A stretch of 64,000 bases of DNA from Allacma fusca (lineage: Eukaryota > Arthropoda > Collembola > Symphypleona > Sminthuridae), in the NCBI GenBank assembly GCA_947179485.1, contig OX359246.1:52865632-52929631 (forward strand). The letters are read 5' to 3'. The stretch's first letter is position 1. Each line of letters begins with the position of its first letter. A program made the position numbers and the translations under genes. Under the pieces are notes generated by a model. It did not search any database and was not told the origin of the DNA. It saw only the letters and a list, made by a program, of their open reading frames with translations. This document shows, piece after piece, positions 1-12,022 of this stretch.

Positions 1-62
1 AAATGTTATAATTCATGCTGGATTAAATCAGATTATAAAGACAAATTTGAGGTCCATTTTAT

Positions 63-497
63 TCATCCAAATTCAAGTTCAATATCTCTGTAAGTTCTAC
101 TTTCGATGAATTTATCCAAGTACTGAAGACGAAATATTGCCTCTATGTCTCCAGGTTTGTTTTCACGTATTGGGGAAAATTCCTTCTGCAATGACTCGGT
201 CCTCCTTCTTTTCCATTTCGGTCGCCTGTCATCATCGCCAAAGAAATAAGCTAATTCCAGTGGACATTTCGCGGAGCATCCTCTTCGATATTTAATCTGT
301 CTATCGCTGATAAATCTGTCAGCCCGTCCATCGCAGTAGACACATGGTATTTCATCTGATTTCATGAAATAATATGCTTCAGCCAACGCCATGGGCGTGA
401 GCCATGGGGATATTTTTTTGAGTCTATGACTCATTGTAAAGGTCGATAGCCGCGGAGCAATATCCAGGTATCCTGGGTTACTTACATGAACTTCCAT
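63..497 (-). CDS. Unknown protein or exon, 144 codons
   Basis: I do not recognise this protein. It is an uninterrupted minus-strand frame with mixed composition, unlike the low-complexity repeat frames elsewhere. It has a CVYC motif near residue 52, a CSAKC motif near residue 75, a basic run (KWKRRR) near residue 95 and an acidic C-terminus. A GTAAGT donor-like hexamer occurs four codons after the first ATG, so the ATG may not be a real start and the frame may be part of a spliced gene. It lies just downstream of another minus-strand frame ending at 543, 45 bp away; the pair could be one disrupted gene. No transposon ends bracket it. Whether it is expressed cannot be seen. Confidence 0.33.
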   Translation of the reverse strand: MEVHVSNPGYLDIAPRLSTFTMSHRLKKISPWLTPMALAEAYYFMKSDEIPCVYCDGRADRFISDRQIKYRRGCSAKCPLELAYFFGDDDRRPKWKRRRTESLQKEFSPIRENKPGDIEAIFRLQYLDKFIESRTYRDIELEFG

Positions 498-542
498 CCC
501 GGTGTCGGTGCCTATACCAGGGTGTATTTTTGAGGTGCCCGT

Positions 543-878
543 TTATTCTTTAAAATTCATTCCTTGTTTCGTATCCGGAAGTGCAGCTTCGAATTTCAAG
601 CAAATCCGATCCCATTCCAGCTTGATATAGGCTAGTTCGTCACAACCGCAGAGGATTTCCATGCAAGGTTTCAATGAAAGACGCCAATCGACCCCACAGC
701 TGTGATTCACCATAATTTTCGCTACCCTGAGAGTGAAGTTATACATCGCAGTTTTTGCATCCCAGAATTTCTCTGATTTTTGAGCAATCCTTTCCTTTTT
801 CTCGTTGGAAATTTTGAGAAAATCAAAATCCTGGTGACACTTACAATTGGATCCATATTTTGAAAACTGTTTTTTCAA
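543..878 (-). CDS. Unknown protein or exon, 111 codons
   Basis: Unrecognised minus-strand frame. It is rich in Lys and Cys, with a CKC motif near residue 13, an amphipathic charged stretch (residues about 23-40) and clustered cysteines near residues 81-92 (PCMEILCGC). It ends at a stop 45 bp before the next minus-strand frame. A TCACCAG|GATTTTG acceptor-like site near its beginning suggests it could be an internal or terminal exon rather than a complete gene. Both frames hold cysteine pairs and a short ELAY stretch, so they may be related, but this is a weak resemblance seen by eye. Confidence 0.33.
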   Translation of the reverse strand: MKKQFSKYGSNCKCHQDFDFLKISNEKKERIAQKSEKFWDAKTAMYNFTLRVAKIMVNHSCGVDWRLSLKPCMEILCGCDELAYIKLEWDRICLKFEAALPDTKQGMNFKE

Positions 879-1267
879 TGAGTAAAAATGTGGAATGAAA
901 TGTTATATTTCTCTTGTAGTTGTACTCCTACAAATGAAACTTTGTGGAATGAGAATATGTGGTAGCAAAACAAACCCCTTTATAGGGGAAACAAACTATT
1001 TTTGTTTTTTTATACTTACCTTAATGGATGGGGTGACCATTTCCTGGAAACAAAGCACATATACATATAGGAGCTAGCATGGATTGAAGCCACTCACTGA
1101 TTATAATTTTACGCATCCCTAGCTACTCTGCCACGTACATTGGCATTGGTTTGTGTGTTTTAACTTTTACATATACTACTATAAATATAATCGATTGTCT
1201 AAAATGCATGTCCTGAAAACTCCCACTAGTTCAACAGTTATGACTATTTTTAAATAATATACTGATA

Positions 1268-1945
1268 AGAACCAATGTAAAGTGTGGATGCCTCTACATA
1301 TTGGTAAATGTCCATTATGAAAAGTGAAGGGAGGACCTATGCTTTAAGGGGGCATGCATAAATTGTATAACGCTTAGACGGTCGGTCGTGGTTTTTCTTA
1401 ACGTTACGCTAAAGTTACGCACAGTAGGTATTAACTGTGTACTCTTATACGTAACGCAATATTTGATTAGACCCGATTTTAACGCGTAGGCATTGTTGGC
1501 ATATTTAGTGAAAATATTTGTGTATAATGTGCCCTTTCACAGAATACGATGTAGCTATATTGGAATAAAAGTTGGATTAACACAATAAAGTTAATGGGAG
1601 TATTCCGATATAATTTTAGCACTAATTATTTAAGTTATGCATAAATTAATTATCATTGCGTTATTTATGATAGTGGTGGTTAGATGACAGCGTTACGTAT
1701 GCGTTACTTGGGGTCGGAGGTGGTCAAAAATGTGGCAAATTAGCGTTATATAATTTATGCACGCCCCCTAACAATGGGGAAAATGTCCACTGAAAATGTG
1801 AAGGGCACCCCAATGAGTAAAACATATGGAAATGTCCACAAAGAAAAGTGAAGGACACCCCTATGCTTTAACCATGTTGAAATGTCCACTGGAAAAAGTG
1901 AAGGGTGGCCCTATGCCTTAAGCATAGGGAAATGTTCAGTGGACA
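1268..1945. repeat. Tandem repeat, unit about 50 bp
   Basis: Imperfect units carry AAATGTCCACTGAAAA, then GTGAAGGG, then CCTATGCTTTAA. The AATGTCC anchor falls at 1307, 1782, 1831, 1881 and 1931, a spacing of 49-50 bp once the transposon at 1349-1768 is removed. The last unit ends in an inverted copy (TGTTCAGTGGACATTTC). Confidence 0.8.
1349..1768. mobile_element. PIF/Harbinger-like MITE, 420 bp
   Basis: Left end GGGGGCATGCATAAATT and right end AATTTATGCACGCCCCC are inverted repeats, continuing into TATAACGC. The flanks are TAA at 1346-1348 and TAA at 1769-1771. A 3-bp T(A)A duplication and G-rich termini fit the PIF/Harbinger superfamily. It sits inside a 50-bp tandem repeat whose other units keep the uninterrupted CTATGCTTTAACCATG site, so the empty site is visible. 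No coding capacity. Confidence 0.75.
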
Positions 1946-3375
1946 TTTCAGGCCGTCTCACAATAGACATACATCCTACTTATTTGTGTTGCATCTTTAC
2001 AATAATGTTTACTCGCGAAGTCTTAGAAGTATAAGTATACATCATAATGTATGCGAACGAGATCTTACAATAATATTAAACAAAATAAAATTGTTTTTCA
2101 TAAAATTGTCTAATTAAACATACTGTGTGGTGATTTAGTATGCAAAATTAGTAAATAGCATCGTACTCTTTTTAAGAGAAACCTTGCCAACTGGGCGACG
2201 AAGGCGGTGGCTACTCCGCTAGTGCGATCCATATATGGGCACCCTCACGAGGGAATGAGGGATGCCTCGCCATCATAAACTGAGAGGGTGATGGTGAGTG
2301 AGTACACGTTGGTGTTAGGCTCACTCATGAATATGAAGGAGAGGACCTATGGAGAGGAGGCAGAGTGCACAAATAAGCTCTCATGACGTTATCTTACCTT
2401 AACCATGCGAAAGTTATACATATATTGTTCTGTAGCAAGCCCAACTCCATAACCTTCAAATTCACTTACAGAAATATATGAAGAAACCGCAGTTCCAATC
2501 TCCAATTTGATATGATGATGCTTTATGCTAGCTTAAATACATGGTTTATGGTCCAGCGCAAAAATTAGAAGTTTTAATTTTTAAAAGTAAAAGGTCATCC
2601 TGTTTACCTTAAAATTTCTCATGTTAAACTCCACAATATATTTTAATTTTAGGATGTCGGGGAGACTTCGTAATTTGTAAACAAGGGCTCTACCTGCGTT
2701 TTATATTTTATTAATGCTGTTTTCATGCCCTAATATTGAATATTACTGGTCTGAGGTTACGGAACTACTTAATACTAACCTTTGTTATTCTGAGAAAACA
2801 GCCTTGATCAATAATAGTTATTTTCTGAGCTACTAAACCGATTGTAATGAAGAATCGTTGATAAAAATTGACGAAATTGTCGTTTATAAAAAATATTGTA
2901 GTTTTACTACTGAAATTTCCCCATTTTGCCGAAAACTAAAATACAAGGGAGATAGGCACTTTATAATATGGAAACGGAATTTTATATTCAATATTTAATT
3001 TATTTTCGGGGCCAAATCGAGAAAACATCAATTTTTTAAGTTTTTATACCTTTTAAAATTAATCCAACCATGAAACCTATTTTGTGGAACTGTTTAGACT
3101 GTATGACACCTTAGCTATTATTATCAATTCTTATTGTCTTATCAAATTTGTCTCTTAATGCTAATCAGTGCAATTTCTAGCTCAGACCTTGTCTACCTTC
3201 ACGGGTCATCGTTATCGTGGATCATTCCACGTAATTAGTGCACTTCTTTACTGACAATGCCCTTTTTAGTATTTAAATTTCATTATGATTACCATATATG
3301 TACGTGATATACCTTTCATCCCCCTTATATGATTGGTGTGTTTCTTCTAAGTTTACTATTATGTACCCTGCCCTA
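1946..3375. other. AT-rich stretch, nothing recognised
   Basis: I see no gene, no convincing inverted-repeat ends and no tandem structure here. Around 2180-2390 there is a slightly more GC-rich patch with no reading frame of note. Confidence 0.5.
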
Positions 3376-3383
3376 CTTACAAT

Positions 3384-5068
3384 CAGTAATGCGATCGGGT
3401 CAAGTAATTTCAAAACTTCACCATGAACTTGACCTGACCACGAAACTTCAAGTAATTTTCAAGACACAACCTGAACTTGATAATTTGCGTTCGTGTAATT
3501 ACTTGACTTGTCAAGTTCAAGTAATCAAGTAACTTTTGTAAGACCCGAACTTGATCAAGTAGTTAAAGTTCCAAACTTGACTTGAACTTGACTTGACCAT
3601 GACTTGAACGCGACTTGAACTTGATAATTAAAGTTAAGCATCACAAAAAATTAAACATGGTCACAATAACTTGTCGAACTTGCATCAGCAAATTATTTTC
3701 TTCGGATTGAAAACCGAAACGCATTCAGAAAACAATTTTACTACTACTTTTTATTTAAAACTATTCGACGACAACTTTGTGCGTATACGTATAGTAAAAG
3801 TTCGATATCAGGGACAATACAATTTATAAAGGAATTTTCCTTCATATAAAACGTCTAAAGGATTGTATAATGAAAGTTGGGGTCAAACAAATGCATACCT
3901 GATACCGATACTTTCCTTATAATATGAACCCTTATAACGGACTTTCGTTGTATATCTGACGAGTTTTACATGGTGTCAAGCTTTGTTTAATGTTCATATA
4001 TGCATATATACATATTGAGCATTACAGTACTCTTAATTTAAAATTTAATAAACTAGTATTTACTTATTTATTAAACACTTTTTGTAAATAGCCAACCAAA
4101 CTAATTTTATATTGGAATTTAATCACACAGTTGGAACTAATAATTCTAAGCAACAATATGAATTATCAAGATAATTCTTTCATTTCATTGAGAGGCAACT
4201 GCAACAACTAACAATGAGCAACGTCTGGTAAACAAGACCTTCATAAAACGACTCTGATTTTGAATTTTGTCCTTTGATTTACGGCATGTGCAAACAATAT
4301 ACCCTGGACACGACATGAAATTGGATTGTGATTTTGAAATTCCTTCCGTCTTATATGGCAATCTGAAATTACTTGAACTTGACCATGAAATCTCAAGTTC
4401 ATGGTCAAGTTTTTTCTTTCCATTACTTGACCCTGAACTTGACTTGAGATTCAAGTAAATTTCTCTTACTTGTGTCACATTGTAAGATTCATGTGAACGT
4501 CTCCTGAACCTTATTTACCTAAAGATAATATACACTAAGGAAATGTATGAATAATGTCATGAGAGAATGTCAAGAGAGACTCCAGAACTCGGGAGTCGAG
4601 GTAGAGAGCTTCAAGGGAGAACAAGTGATACTCAGAATAAAACTACGATTCTTAAATACATTGATAAGTACAAAATGTCCCATATCCCTCGACTCATTAC
4701 AAGCATTTAACGAAGTATCAGTTATCCTTCACCTAACTAGAATACCCGTGTCGGATTGACAGTCCCCTCATATAATCATAATCCTGAGTTTGTGAGGCAA
4801 CTCCTTGGTGCCATTAACCGCTAAGCGAACACTTACGATATTGTATTTAGGTAACATTATCATATACGAACATACACCATAGTGCACCAAAACAACACGT
4901 CTCACTTGTACTTCAACCTGACTTGCCTTAGAATGTCATAATCAAGCCGAGTACGTACTTCAACTTCACCCAAAAGATTCAAGTAAACAAATTTGCCTAC
5001 TTGAACTTGACCCGAACTTGAACTTGACTTGAAAACTCAAGTATTGCTTGAACTTGTCCGCAGCACTG
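3384..5068. mobile_element. hAT-type element, word AACTTGA
   Basis: Ends CAGTAATGCG and CGCAGCACTG are imperfect inverted repeats, flanked by identical 8-bp duplications CTTACAAT (3376-3383 and 5069-5076). Degenerate copies of CTTGAACTTGACTTGA fill 3390-3620, 4370-4470 and 4900-5050 in both orientations. The centre is AT-rich with no transposase frame. TSD length and CAGT-type termini fit hAT. Confidence 0.88.
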
Positions 5069-5076
5069 CTTACAAT

Positions 5077-5802
5077 TATATACCAATGTATAAGAAACGA
5101 CCTTTCTATTTTTATTTTTATTGTAAAATATTTCCCCTTAAAACATACAATCCAAGCTCTGGATAAAAGAAGAACGGGTCCTATGATCGGGACACACCAT
5201 GACCACCTTCCTTACAACCACTTGCTAAGCCCTTACAAAGGAAAGCAATTTTTTTCCAAAACCTATTACATCCTGCACATGTTTTCTAATCAACGTTTTA
5301 AATAAACAGTGCTTTTAGTTGCAGTGCTTAAACATAATTCCGAATCTGCTTGTCCTTTATTTTGCCTACGTTAAAATTTCCACTTCATAATTTTATCCAT
5401 CACTCCATAAATTCATCCATAAAGGAACTAACAGCTGCATAGGGAAATGTTTCATAACTTAGTTTACGTTCAGGTACAGGTATTTACTGAGTGTATACCT
5501 ATACATGATGGAAAATTTTCAGGAATCTGTTTGACATTTGAACCAGTACCCAAACCGGGTGGGTATAAAAAATGTGTTACCTAATACGCACCTGTACCTG
5601 TACCCAAATAACCGGGTAAAACCTCTACGAATAAAGGGCACTATTTTGAATACAGCAGTTTATTTCAACAACAAATTTTTTCTAAAATATTTTTGAACGT
5701 TAGGTTGTAGGAAATTTTATACACTTTTTAAGTTATCCAAAAGTTCCTTACGTTCAGAACTAAGGGTATGTACAGTAAGAACGGAGAGGGGAGAGCAAGA
5801 TT
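5077..5802. other. Gene-free DNA with a word-repeat scrap
   Basis: Between about 5470 and 5630 there are CAGGTACAGGTA and GTACCCAAACCGGG words resembling the ACCCGT family, without recognisable termini. The rest is AT-rich and unremarkable. Confidence 0.45.
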
Positions 5803-6174
5803 AAGAAAATCAGGTACTCCGGAATAAGGGGGGACAGAGGGGTCATTGCCACTAACAAAAAACGTCAGGGAGGGACATGCTATACTACAGCCCCCCCACT
5901 TTTCAAGAATCAAAGAAGCCTCTTATAGCCAATAAGCCTTTTTAGAAGCCTGGTATATTCTTACTTGTGGAGATCGGCTCATCTAGGTAACTACCAAATT
6001 AAGTAGTGACAGTTGTGGTTCATGACACTAGTCCGAAATATATTTTTTAAAGCTCATTTTATCCTTGATAATGATTTTGAACTTAAGTGATTTTATGTCA
6101 GTATTGCAATAAAGTTTCAGGGTTGAAATTGTGTGATAGGGTGATAATTTAAATAGTAACTTAGGAATTCAACG

Positions 6175-6669
6175 TAGTGTTTCTGAACGGTACCAAAACA
6201 TGGACTCGGCCCGACTCGTTTTCCCGAACCGAAAAAAATCCCAATTCTGTTCCCGAAACCGGAACCGATATTTTCGAGTCCGGGACATTTTTGACTTCCC
6301 GGAACCGATCCGGAAAATAAAAGCGGTCCCCGAACCGGTTCCGGTTCCTTTCCGAACCGACAGAAAATGTATATGATTCATTTTTATGGAAGTCAAAATT
6401 GTGTCGCCTTTTCAAATAATAGTTGACAAATGCTCGCCAAATGCAGGTTTCGCGTTTTCATCCAAAACAGCAGCTTTAACAAACCCTTCCCGAAAACTTT
6501 CGGTTTTGATTTTTGTACCCGAAACCGGGCCGAAATTTGACGGTTCATAAACCGATGACCCGAAACCGGACCGAAATGTAACGGTTCTTTAAAACGTTGA
6601 CCCGAAACCGGACCGGAACCGAAACCGAACCGGAACCTCGGGAATTCCCGATACCGAACAGAAACACTA
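6175..6669. mobile_element. hAT MITE, word TTCCGG, copy 1 (495 bp)
   Basis: Ends TAGTGTTTCTGAACGG and CCGAACAGAAACACTA are inverted; the 8-bp duplication is ATTCAACG (6167-6174, 6670-6677). The paralogous empty site (AATTCAACGCAACGCG) survives near 48055-48070 in the other copy of the host element. The interior is made almost wholly of GGTTCCGG, TTCGGTTCC and CCCGAAACC words. A second copy of identical length lies inverted at 54989-55483; I saw no difference in the parts compared, so the family moved recently. Confidence 0.95.
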
Positions 6670-6918
6670 ATTCAACGAAACGCGAGTCATCAAGGAATTA
6701 GAGGATATTTTTATATCCATCATTCTTTGCTATTGTCGACCTTTGTCGAACAATTTGACCTCCCCTTACCAGATAGATCCAGACCAAAATTTTGTTCTGG
6801 ATCAAAAGTTAATACCATTCCTGTATTAGGAGCATAACGGACAATTTGGTCGGAGCAAATTTTATACTCGATAGGTTTTTGGCGCTGATACTATTGAAAA
6901 GAATACAACGGTCTCTAT

Positions 6919-9564
6919 CAAAGCTGGGCGCATACCCTACATGTATGCCTACAAGTAGGCAAAATTGTAGGCTATGCTCAAATTTTCACATATTTTGTAG
7001 GCATTTGTATGTAGGCTGCTTATTTCGAGGGAAACATATATGAAATATATGTATGCTGGGAATAATCAGTACGTACCTACATAAAAAAAGGTAGGTACTT
7101 AAGCATGAAAATGTAGGTATGTATGTTCGAACCTTTCGTATTCCAAAGCGCTGAATAAAAGCCCCATGTAGATTTTCTTTCACATGTTTTTTTTTACTTT
7201 TGTTTACGTGCTGTAGTGCCAACGATTTCAATTCGTTTGCAGTAAGTCTATCCCCTTCGAAATAACGTGCAAAGTGAAAAGTTGATTCTACATGAGAATC
7301 AGTCAGTAAAATTATCTAAAATGTCCGTAAATACAATCTTAGAAATAAGAGCAACATAAATTGATTTTTAATAAGTAGCACACAAAACCTTGTTGAAACA
7401 ATATCTGAAACTTTTCGAAGGTAAATTTAAAAAATGTGAATTGAACAAGTATTTTCATTGCCAACTATGTATGTATTGTTTAGTTTTAAATTAAGAGCCT
7501 TGTAAATAACTTCAATGTATGCATGCATAATTTCATTTTAGTTTTGCAGGTATGATTCAATTTATGTATTTTTAGGTATGACAAAGAGGTATGCTGGTTG
7601 TAGGTAGGGACAGATCTCGGGAGTGATGTATGTAGGTTGTAGGTAGTGACAAATCTAGGGAGTGATGTATGTACATATGTAGGTTGTAGGTAGGGTCAAC
7701 TCTCGGGGAGGGATGTATGTAGGTTGTAGGTAGGGTCAAGTCTCGGGAGTGATTTATGTAGGCTAAAATGTAGGTTGTACGCAGTGCTCGGACTGGATAC
7801 AGAAACCGTGTACCCGTACCCATACCCGTACCCGAATATCGGGTACTACAAAATGCTGTACCTATACCCGTACCCATACCCGAGTACCCGGGTAAATTAT
7901 TTCAGTACCCGTACCCGTACCTGAAAATACAATGTAGTACCTGTACCCACAATTTACCCGTACCCGTAATGTACCCAAAACCTGTACCCGTACCCGAGTA
8001 TCTATTGTTTGTACCCGGGTATTACTCGGGTACTGGAAGTTTGGCCGATTTAAAATCCCCGACGACATTAGCCTGCCCAGCTGAAAAATTTCAAGTTGTC
8101 AATTTTTGACCTCCATTAAAAGTGTCCGGGATTTTGGGAATTTTCCCTAGGCGTTAAAGACATCCTATTTGAATTTTTTGAAAAAATTATTTAAGGCATT
8201 GTGTGATTTTTTTAATAAACACTGACGAAATTCAAATCCTACTACCCCAAAATAATAGCTTGCTGAATGAAATGAAATGTGTTCTCGCTAATTGGAATTG
8301 GGACGGATTCTTTAATACTAAACTCTCCATAACTTGCTTTTCAACTTGGAGAACAAGAAACAATTTTTTTTCCGGCTAATCGAACTCTGTGTATAGAAAA
8401 TGTTAAACGGAAAAATTGAGTTGACCATAATTTTTCCAAGTCAAATATTGCGGTTTCAGGAAATAAATGTGGGAGGCAATATTGAATATTCATTTTATAT
8501 TACAGCTTTATAAAACAAACATTCGTAAACTGTCTCTCACATTTATGAAGCCCGAGACGGAGATTTTCGAAAAATGCAGGCAAAATAGAACTAAAATGCA
8601 ACCCCATGGAAGTTTTGAACGCCAAGTTCAGATGTCTGTCAAGTTCTTTTAACATCAAAATTATCAAGATTAATCAAAGGGACTGAAATATAAATATTGC
8701 GTGCAAGGAATGATATTTTTCATTCTAAAATGTTATAAATATTCACCTCAATGAATACTCAAAGTTTCATAAATACCCAGAATTGAAAATGCTCAAATTG
8801 CCTGCATAAAATGCCTTGGCGTTTTCAAATGGACAACCCTGGGTACTTGTAACGTTAAGAAATGGATCTGCTAATAAATGTATATTTATTCCGATCTTAT
8901 CTCGTAATACGTCTTCAAATAATTGTAATGTTACGCTCCCAATGAAGATAATTAAATTGAATCCCAAGAACTTCCCTTTTGAAATTCTTCGTTGATGAGC
9001 TTGACTATTTAAGTCGATAAACAGATGATTTCACTGACTCTACGCTCTATTTCTTTATTAGATTCCTTGGATGAATTATTAGAAGCGTTAGATTGCAACT
9101 ACCACGTAATCATAAATGAGACGAAGCCACTTGGCTCTGTCACTAACACAAGTATCTGTATACTACGAAATAAGCAACTCCACGGTTGGTAGGTCTTATT
9201 GTTAGCCATAGTAAACCATTCCATCAGGAACCCTTGAAGTACCCAAAAATACTCGGGTACAGCACCCACGGGTACAGGTATTTTACATAGTGATACCCGT
9301 ACCCATTGGGTACTACCCGATTGTCACTGAGTGAGTACCCATACCCGTACCCGCACCTGTACCCACTTTATTGTCTAAAATCCAGAGTACCCGGGTAGTA
9401 CCCGCGTACTTGCGAGTACGCAACTTCTGTACCCGGGTAGTACCCATACCTGTACCCGTACCCATTTACCCGAGTATTACCCGTACCCAGTCCGAGCACT
9501 GGTTGTACGTAAGAATCTAAAAATATGTAGGTTTTAAGGTATGCGAATACTTTGCCCACCTTTG
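6919..9564. mobile_element. hAT-type element, word TGTAGGTA
   Basis: Ends CAAAGCTGGGCGCATACC and GCCCACCTTTG are inverted, flanked by identical GTCTCTAT (6911-6918, 9565-9572). TGTAGGTA/GTAGGTTGTAGG words cluster at 6940-7110 and 7540-7780 and again near 9520-9545. It is inserted in the element 5811-10091 and is itself interrupted by 7782-9501. Confidence 0.87.
7782..9501. mobile_element. hAT element, word ACCCGT, copy 1 (1720 bp)
   Basis: Ends CAGTGCTCGGACTGG and CCAGTCCGAGCACTG are perfect 15-bp inverted repeats; TSD GTTGTACG (7774-7781, 9502-9509) is exact. Both ends (about 7790-8030 and 9235-9490) are arrays of GTACCC/GGGTAC words in mixed orientation. The middle (8060-9230) is complex sequence shared with the inverted copy at 53190-55623, including a minus-strand frame at 8767-8967 that is also present in that copy at 53730-53942. 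Confidence 0.95.
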
Positions 9565-10099
9565 GTCTCTATTAAAACGTCCACTAAAGAAGTTTATTTC
9601 AGTATATTAATAATTGCCATCAAATATACGTTGTTTGGAGAAACATTTACTTCCAAGAATTCTACGCCTCCAAATTTGGTCCATTTGGTCTGGTACCAGT
9701 AAATCTACCGGAGAATGTTCCATGGACCAAGATTATGAAACAGATGTTGCTTGGACCTAACCAGACCAAAAGTCAAAGAACAGATCGAACCATTCCCGTA
9801 GCTGATTAACAATTAGTGCCTCTATTTGAAGTCCATAAAATTTTGCTAGTGTCTAGGGTATGTAAGAAAAGGTTTCTAATATGATATTTGTGTCTTATGT
9901 GCAAGCTAAAATTCGTTTTAAAAATTAGAGGATCTATAATTTGCATGATTATATGATTGGCTAACGAAAAATTATGTGTAACCTTATATGTAGTATGTAC
10001 ATACATACGTTTGTGTATTTTCACTAGCAAACAAACTAAAACTAATTAAAAATGTTGTCCACCCACTTTTTAGAACGTTCCGGAGTGCTTGAAGAAAAT

Positions 10100-10945
10100 A
10101 TGGCATCACAAGCAAAAAAAACAGTTCGGGAAGACATTCTGATTTGCCATTTTTTCACGGGGAGGGCTGAAGATTCACTTATGTATAATTATACAAATAA
10201 CGGCTATTTAACCTCCAGTTACAGCGAGATTGGCATGTAAAGTACTTGCAAATAATTCTAATGTTGCCACACACACAGTTGTCATATTTTGAATTGTTTT
10301 TCGTTGAAATGAAAAAAATTTCCGTATCTTACGAGGCATTGGCATGCAAAATCTCAGCTGTCAGGGCATATTCTGGGGTTACTGCTGCGTTGGAAAATAA
10401 AAATTTGAGAGATTGAGTCTTGCAGTAGCAGCTGAGATTATGGGAACTCAAGTGCAAAAATAAAAAAAATGAGTACATCATCACATGCGAATGAACCCCC
10501 TCGGTACAAACATTAGTTCGGGTATCAACATTGGGCCTAAGACCTGTCAGTACTTTTAGATTTTAATTTAACTAAAAAAACAGGAAGCGAAGTCAAAAAT
10601 GTCCACCAGTACTAAATAAACAATTATTTACTCTCTCGCCACTTAAAAATTATTTTGGAATTGCTTGTAGCAACTTGAATGGCCTTTTCAGAGAGCCATT
10701 TAATGCACTCCGAGATTGTGGACAGGACCAAACAAGACATGATGCAAATTGCAAGGCAAAGTTAAAGTAATTCTGCTTCAGAAGCGAAAATCAACAATGA
10801 GAACTCACACATTTTGAAGCTGTCATATTTTAACCAAGTAAATTGAACAGGGATTGTAGGAGTAGGTGGGTTTATTTACATGTAATATAAAATAACGAGA
10901 GCACTCATGATGGCGAGAGAGAGATGTGTATTTTTAAAGTAGTTC
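10100..10945. other. Gene-free stretch, nothing recognised
   Basis: AT-rich unique-looking sequence. The short plus-strand frame that crosses into it from 10052 begins inside the transposon end and is not a credible gene. Confidence 0.5.
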
Positions 10946-11460
10946 CTCACGAGTAGTGCTGTAATATTGTACTCGTTTAGTTTTGTACTTTTGTATTGTT
11001 TTTGTCTTTGGTACAAAACTAAACAAACAATATCCATTTTCGAGATACAAAACTAAAACAAAAACAAAACAGGAATTGAAAAAAACAATACAATCCAAAT
11101 TGTATTGTTTCAAGGTTCTAGAGACGCTAGAAATTTACTAAAGTGATTGTTGTAATAGATTTCTAGAACACATAGGAATTGATTTGTGTAATTGGAATCG
11201 TGAAAAAACACGTCAAAGCACAAAAACTGGGCATTGACTAATTCTTGGTAGATTCGCCTACTATCGCCCATATAAAATATACACTTACATTGAGTATGTC
11301 ATTCTAGTGTCATGTGACCATTAATGCGCCAATAAAGTCAATCATAGGTGATTTACTACTAGTTACTCACCAAGTTTCATTATAGGTCATGCGCCCCTTA
11401 AAACCGTAATCTGTCATGAGACTATTGGTGACCCAATAAGGTCAATTTGAGGTCACATGA

Positions 11461-11648
11461 CCTTACTGTGTCACTAGTAGTCACATGACCTCAGATTGAC
11501 CTTACTGTGTCACTAGTAGTCACATGACCTCAGATTGACCTTACTGTGTCACTAGTAGTCACATGACCTCAGATTGACCTTACTGTGTCACTAGTAGTCA
11601 CATGACCTCAGATTGACCTTACTGTGTCACTAATAGTCGCATGACTTT
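11461..11648. repeat. 39-bp tandem repeat, about 4.8 units
   Basis: Near-perfect units contain CTTACTGTGTCACTAGTAGT then CACATGACCTCAGATTGAC; the anchor CTTACTG recurs every 39 bases from 11462. Lies inside a transposon. Confidence 0.93.
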
Positions 11649-11714
11649 GACTGTTACCATATTGATTATTAAAGGTTGTAACGGTTGAGGCCACTATATC
11701 AACCAATAAAACCC

Positions 11715-11716
<2 letters not shown>

Positions 11717-11747
<31 letters not shown>
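11717..11747. repeat. (ATT)n microsatellite
   Basis: About ten TTA/ATT triplets follow AATAAAACCCTG. Such a signal-plus-triplet tail resembles the 3' end of some non-LTR elements, but no coding remnant is visible next to it. Confidence 0.85.
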
Positions 11748-11749
<2 letters not shown>

Positions 11750-12022
11750 TGATTATTAGACGCCACCGATAAGATGTACTAGTTGTAGGTTACATTTAAT
11801 GTGGATTAGTAAGACGTCATGAAAAAGGTCACGAATTAAATCAACACTGGCTAATGACAATTCAATGACATCAGATATGATGCCAATGAATCGGTACTGA
11901 TCAATAAAATTGGCTAACCGTATGGTTTAAATGTTGACCTGGATAAATCTAGTCTGTGTCTAACAAAGACAAAAGACCTAGTCTAACAAACGAACAATGC
12001 GATTTGTAAATGTAGTCCACGC

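Larger units (their letters stand above)
5811..10091. mobile_element. hAT-type element (CAGGYACTCCGG), copy 1, composite
   Basis: Left end CAGGTACTCCGGAATAAGG and right end CGTTCCGGAGTGCTTG are flanked by identical 8-bp AAGAAAAT (5803-5810, 10092-10099). The family's second copy is at 47611-49008 with the same ends. Its own sequence is only about 1.1-1.4 kb; the rest is three later insertions (6175-6669, and 6919-9564 which itself contains 7782-9501). Its internal word is CCAGACCAA/TTGGTCTGG. No transposase frame. Confidence 0.88.

Noticed and set aside
7790..9490. GTACCC arrays as internal telomere-like repeats
   Set aside because: They are degenerate, occur in both orientations and are bounded by TIRs with 8-bp TSDs, so they are transposon interiors.
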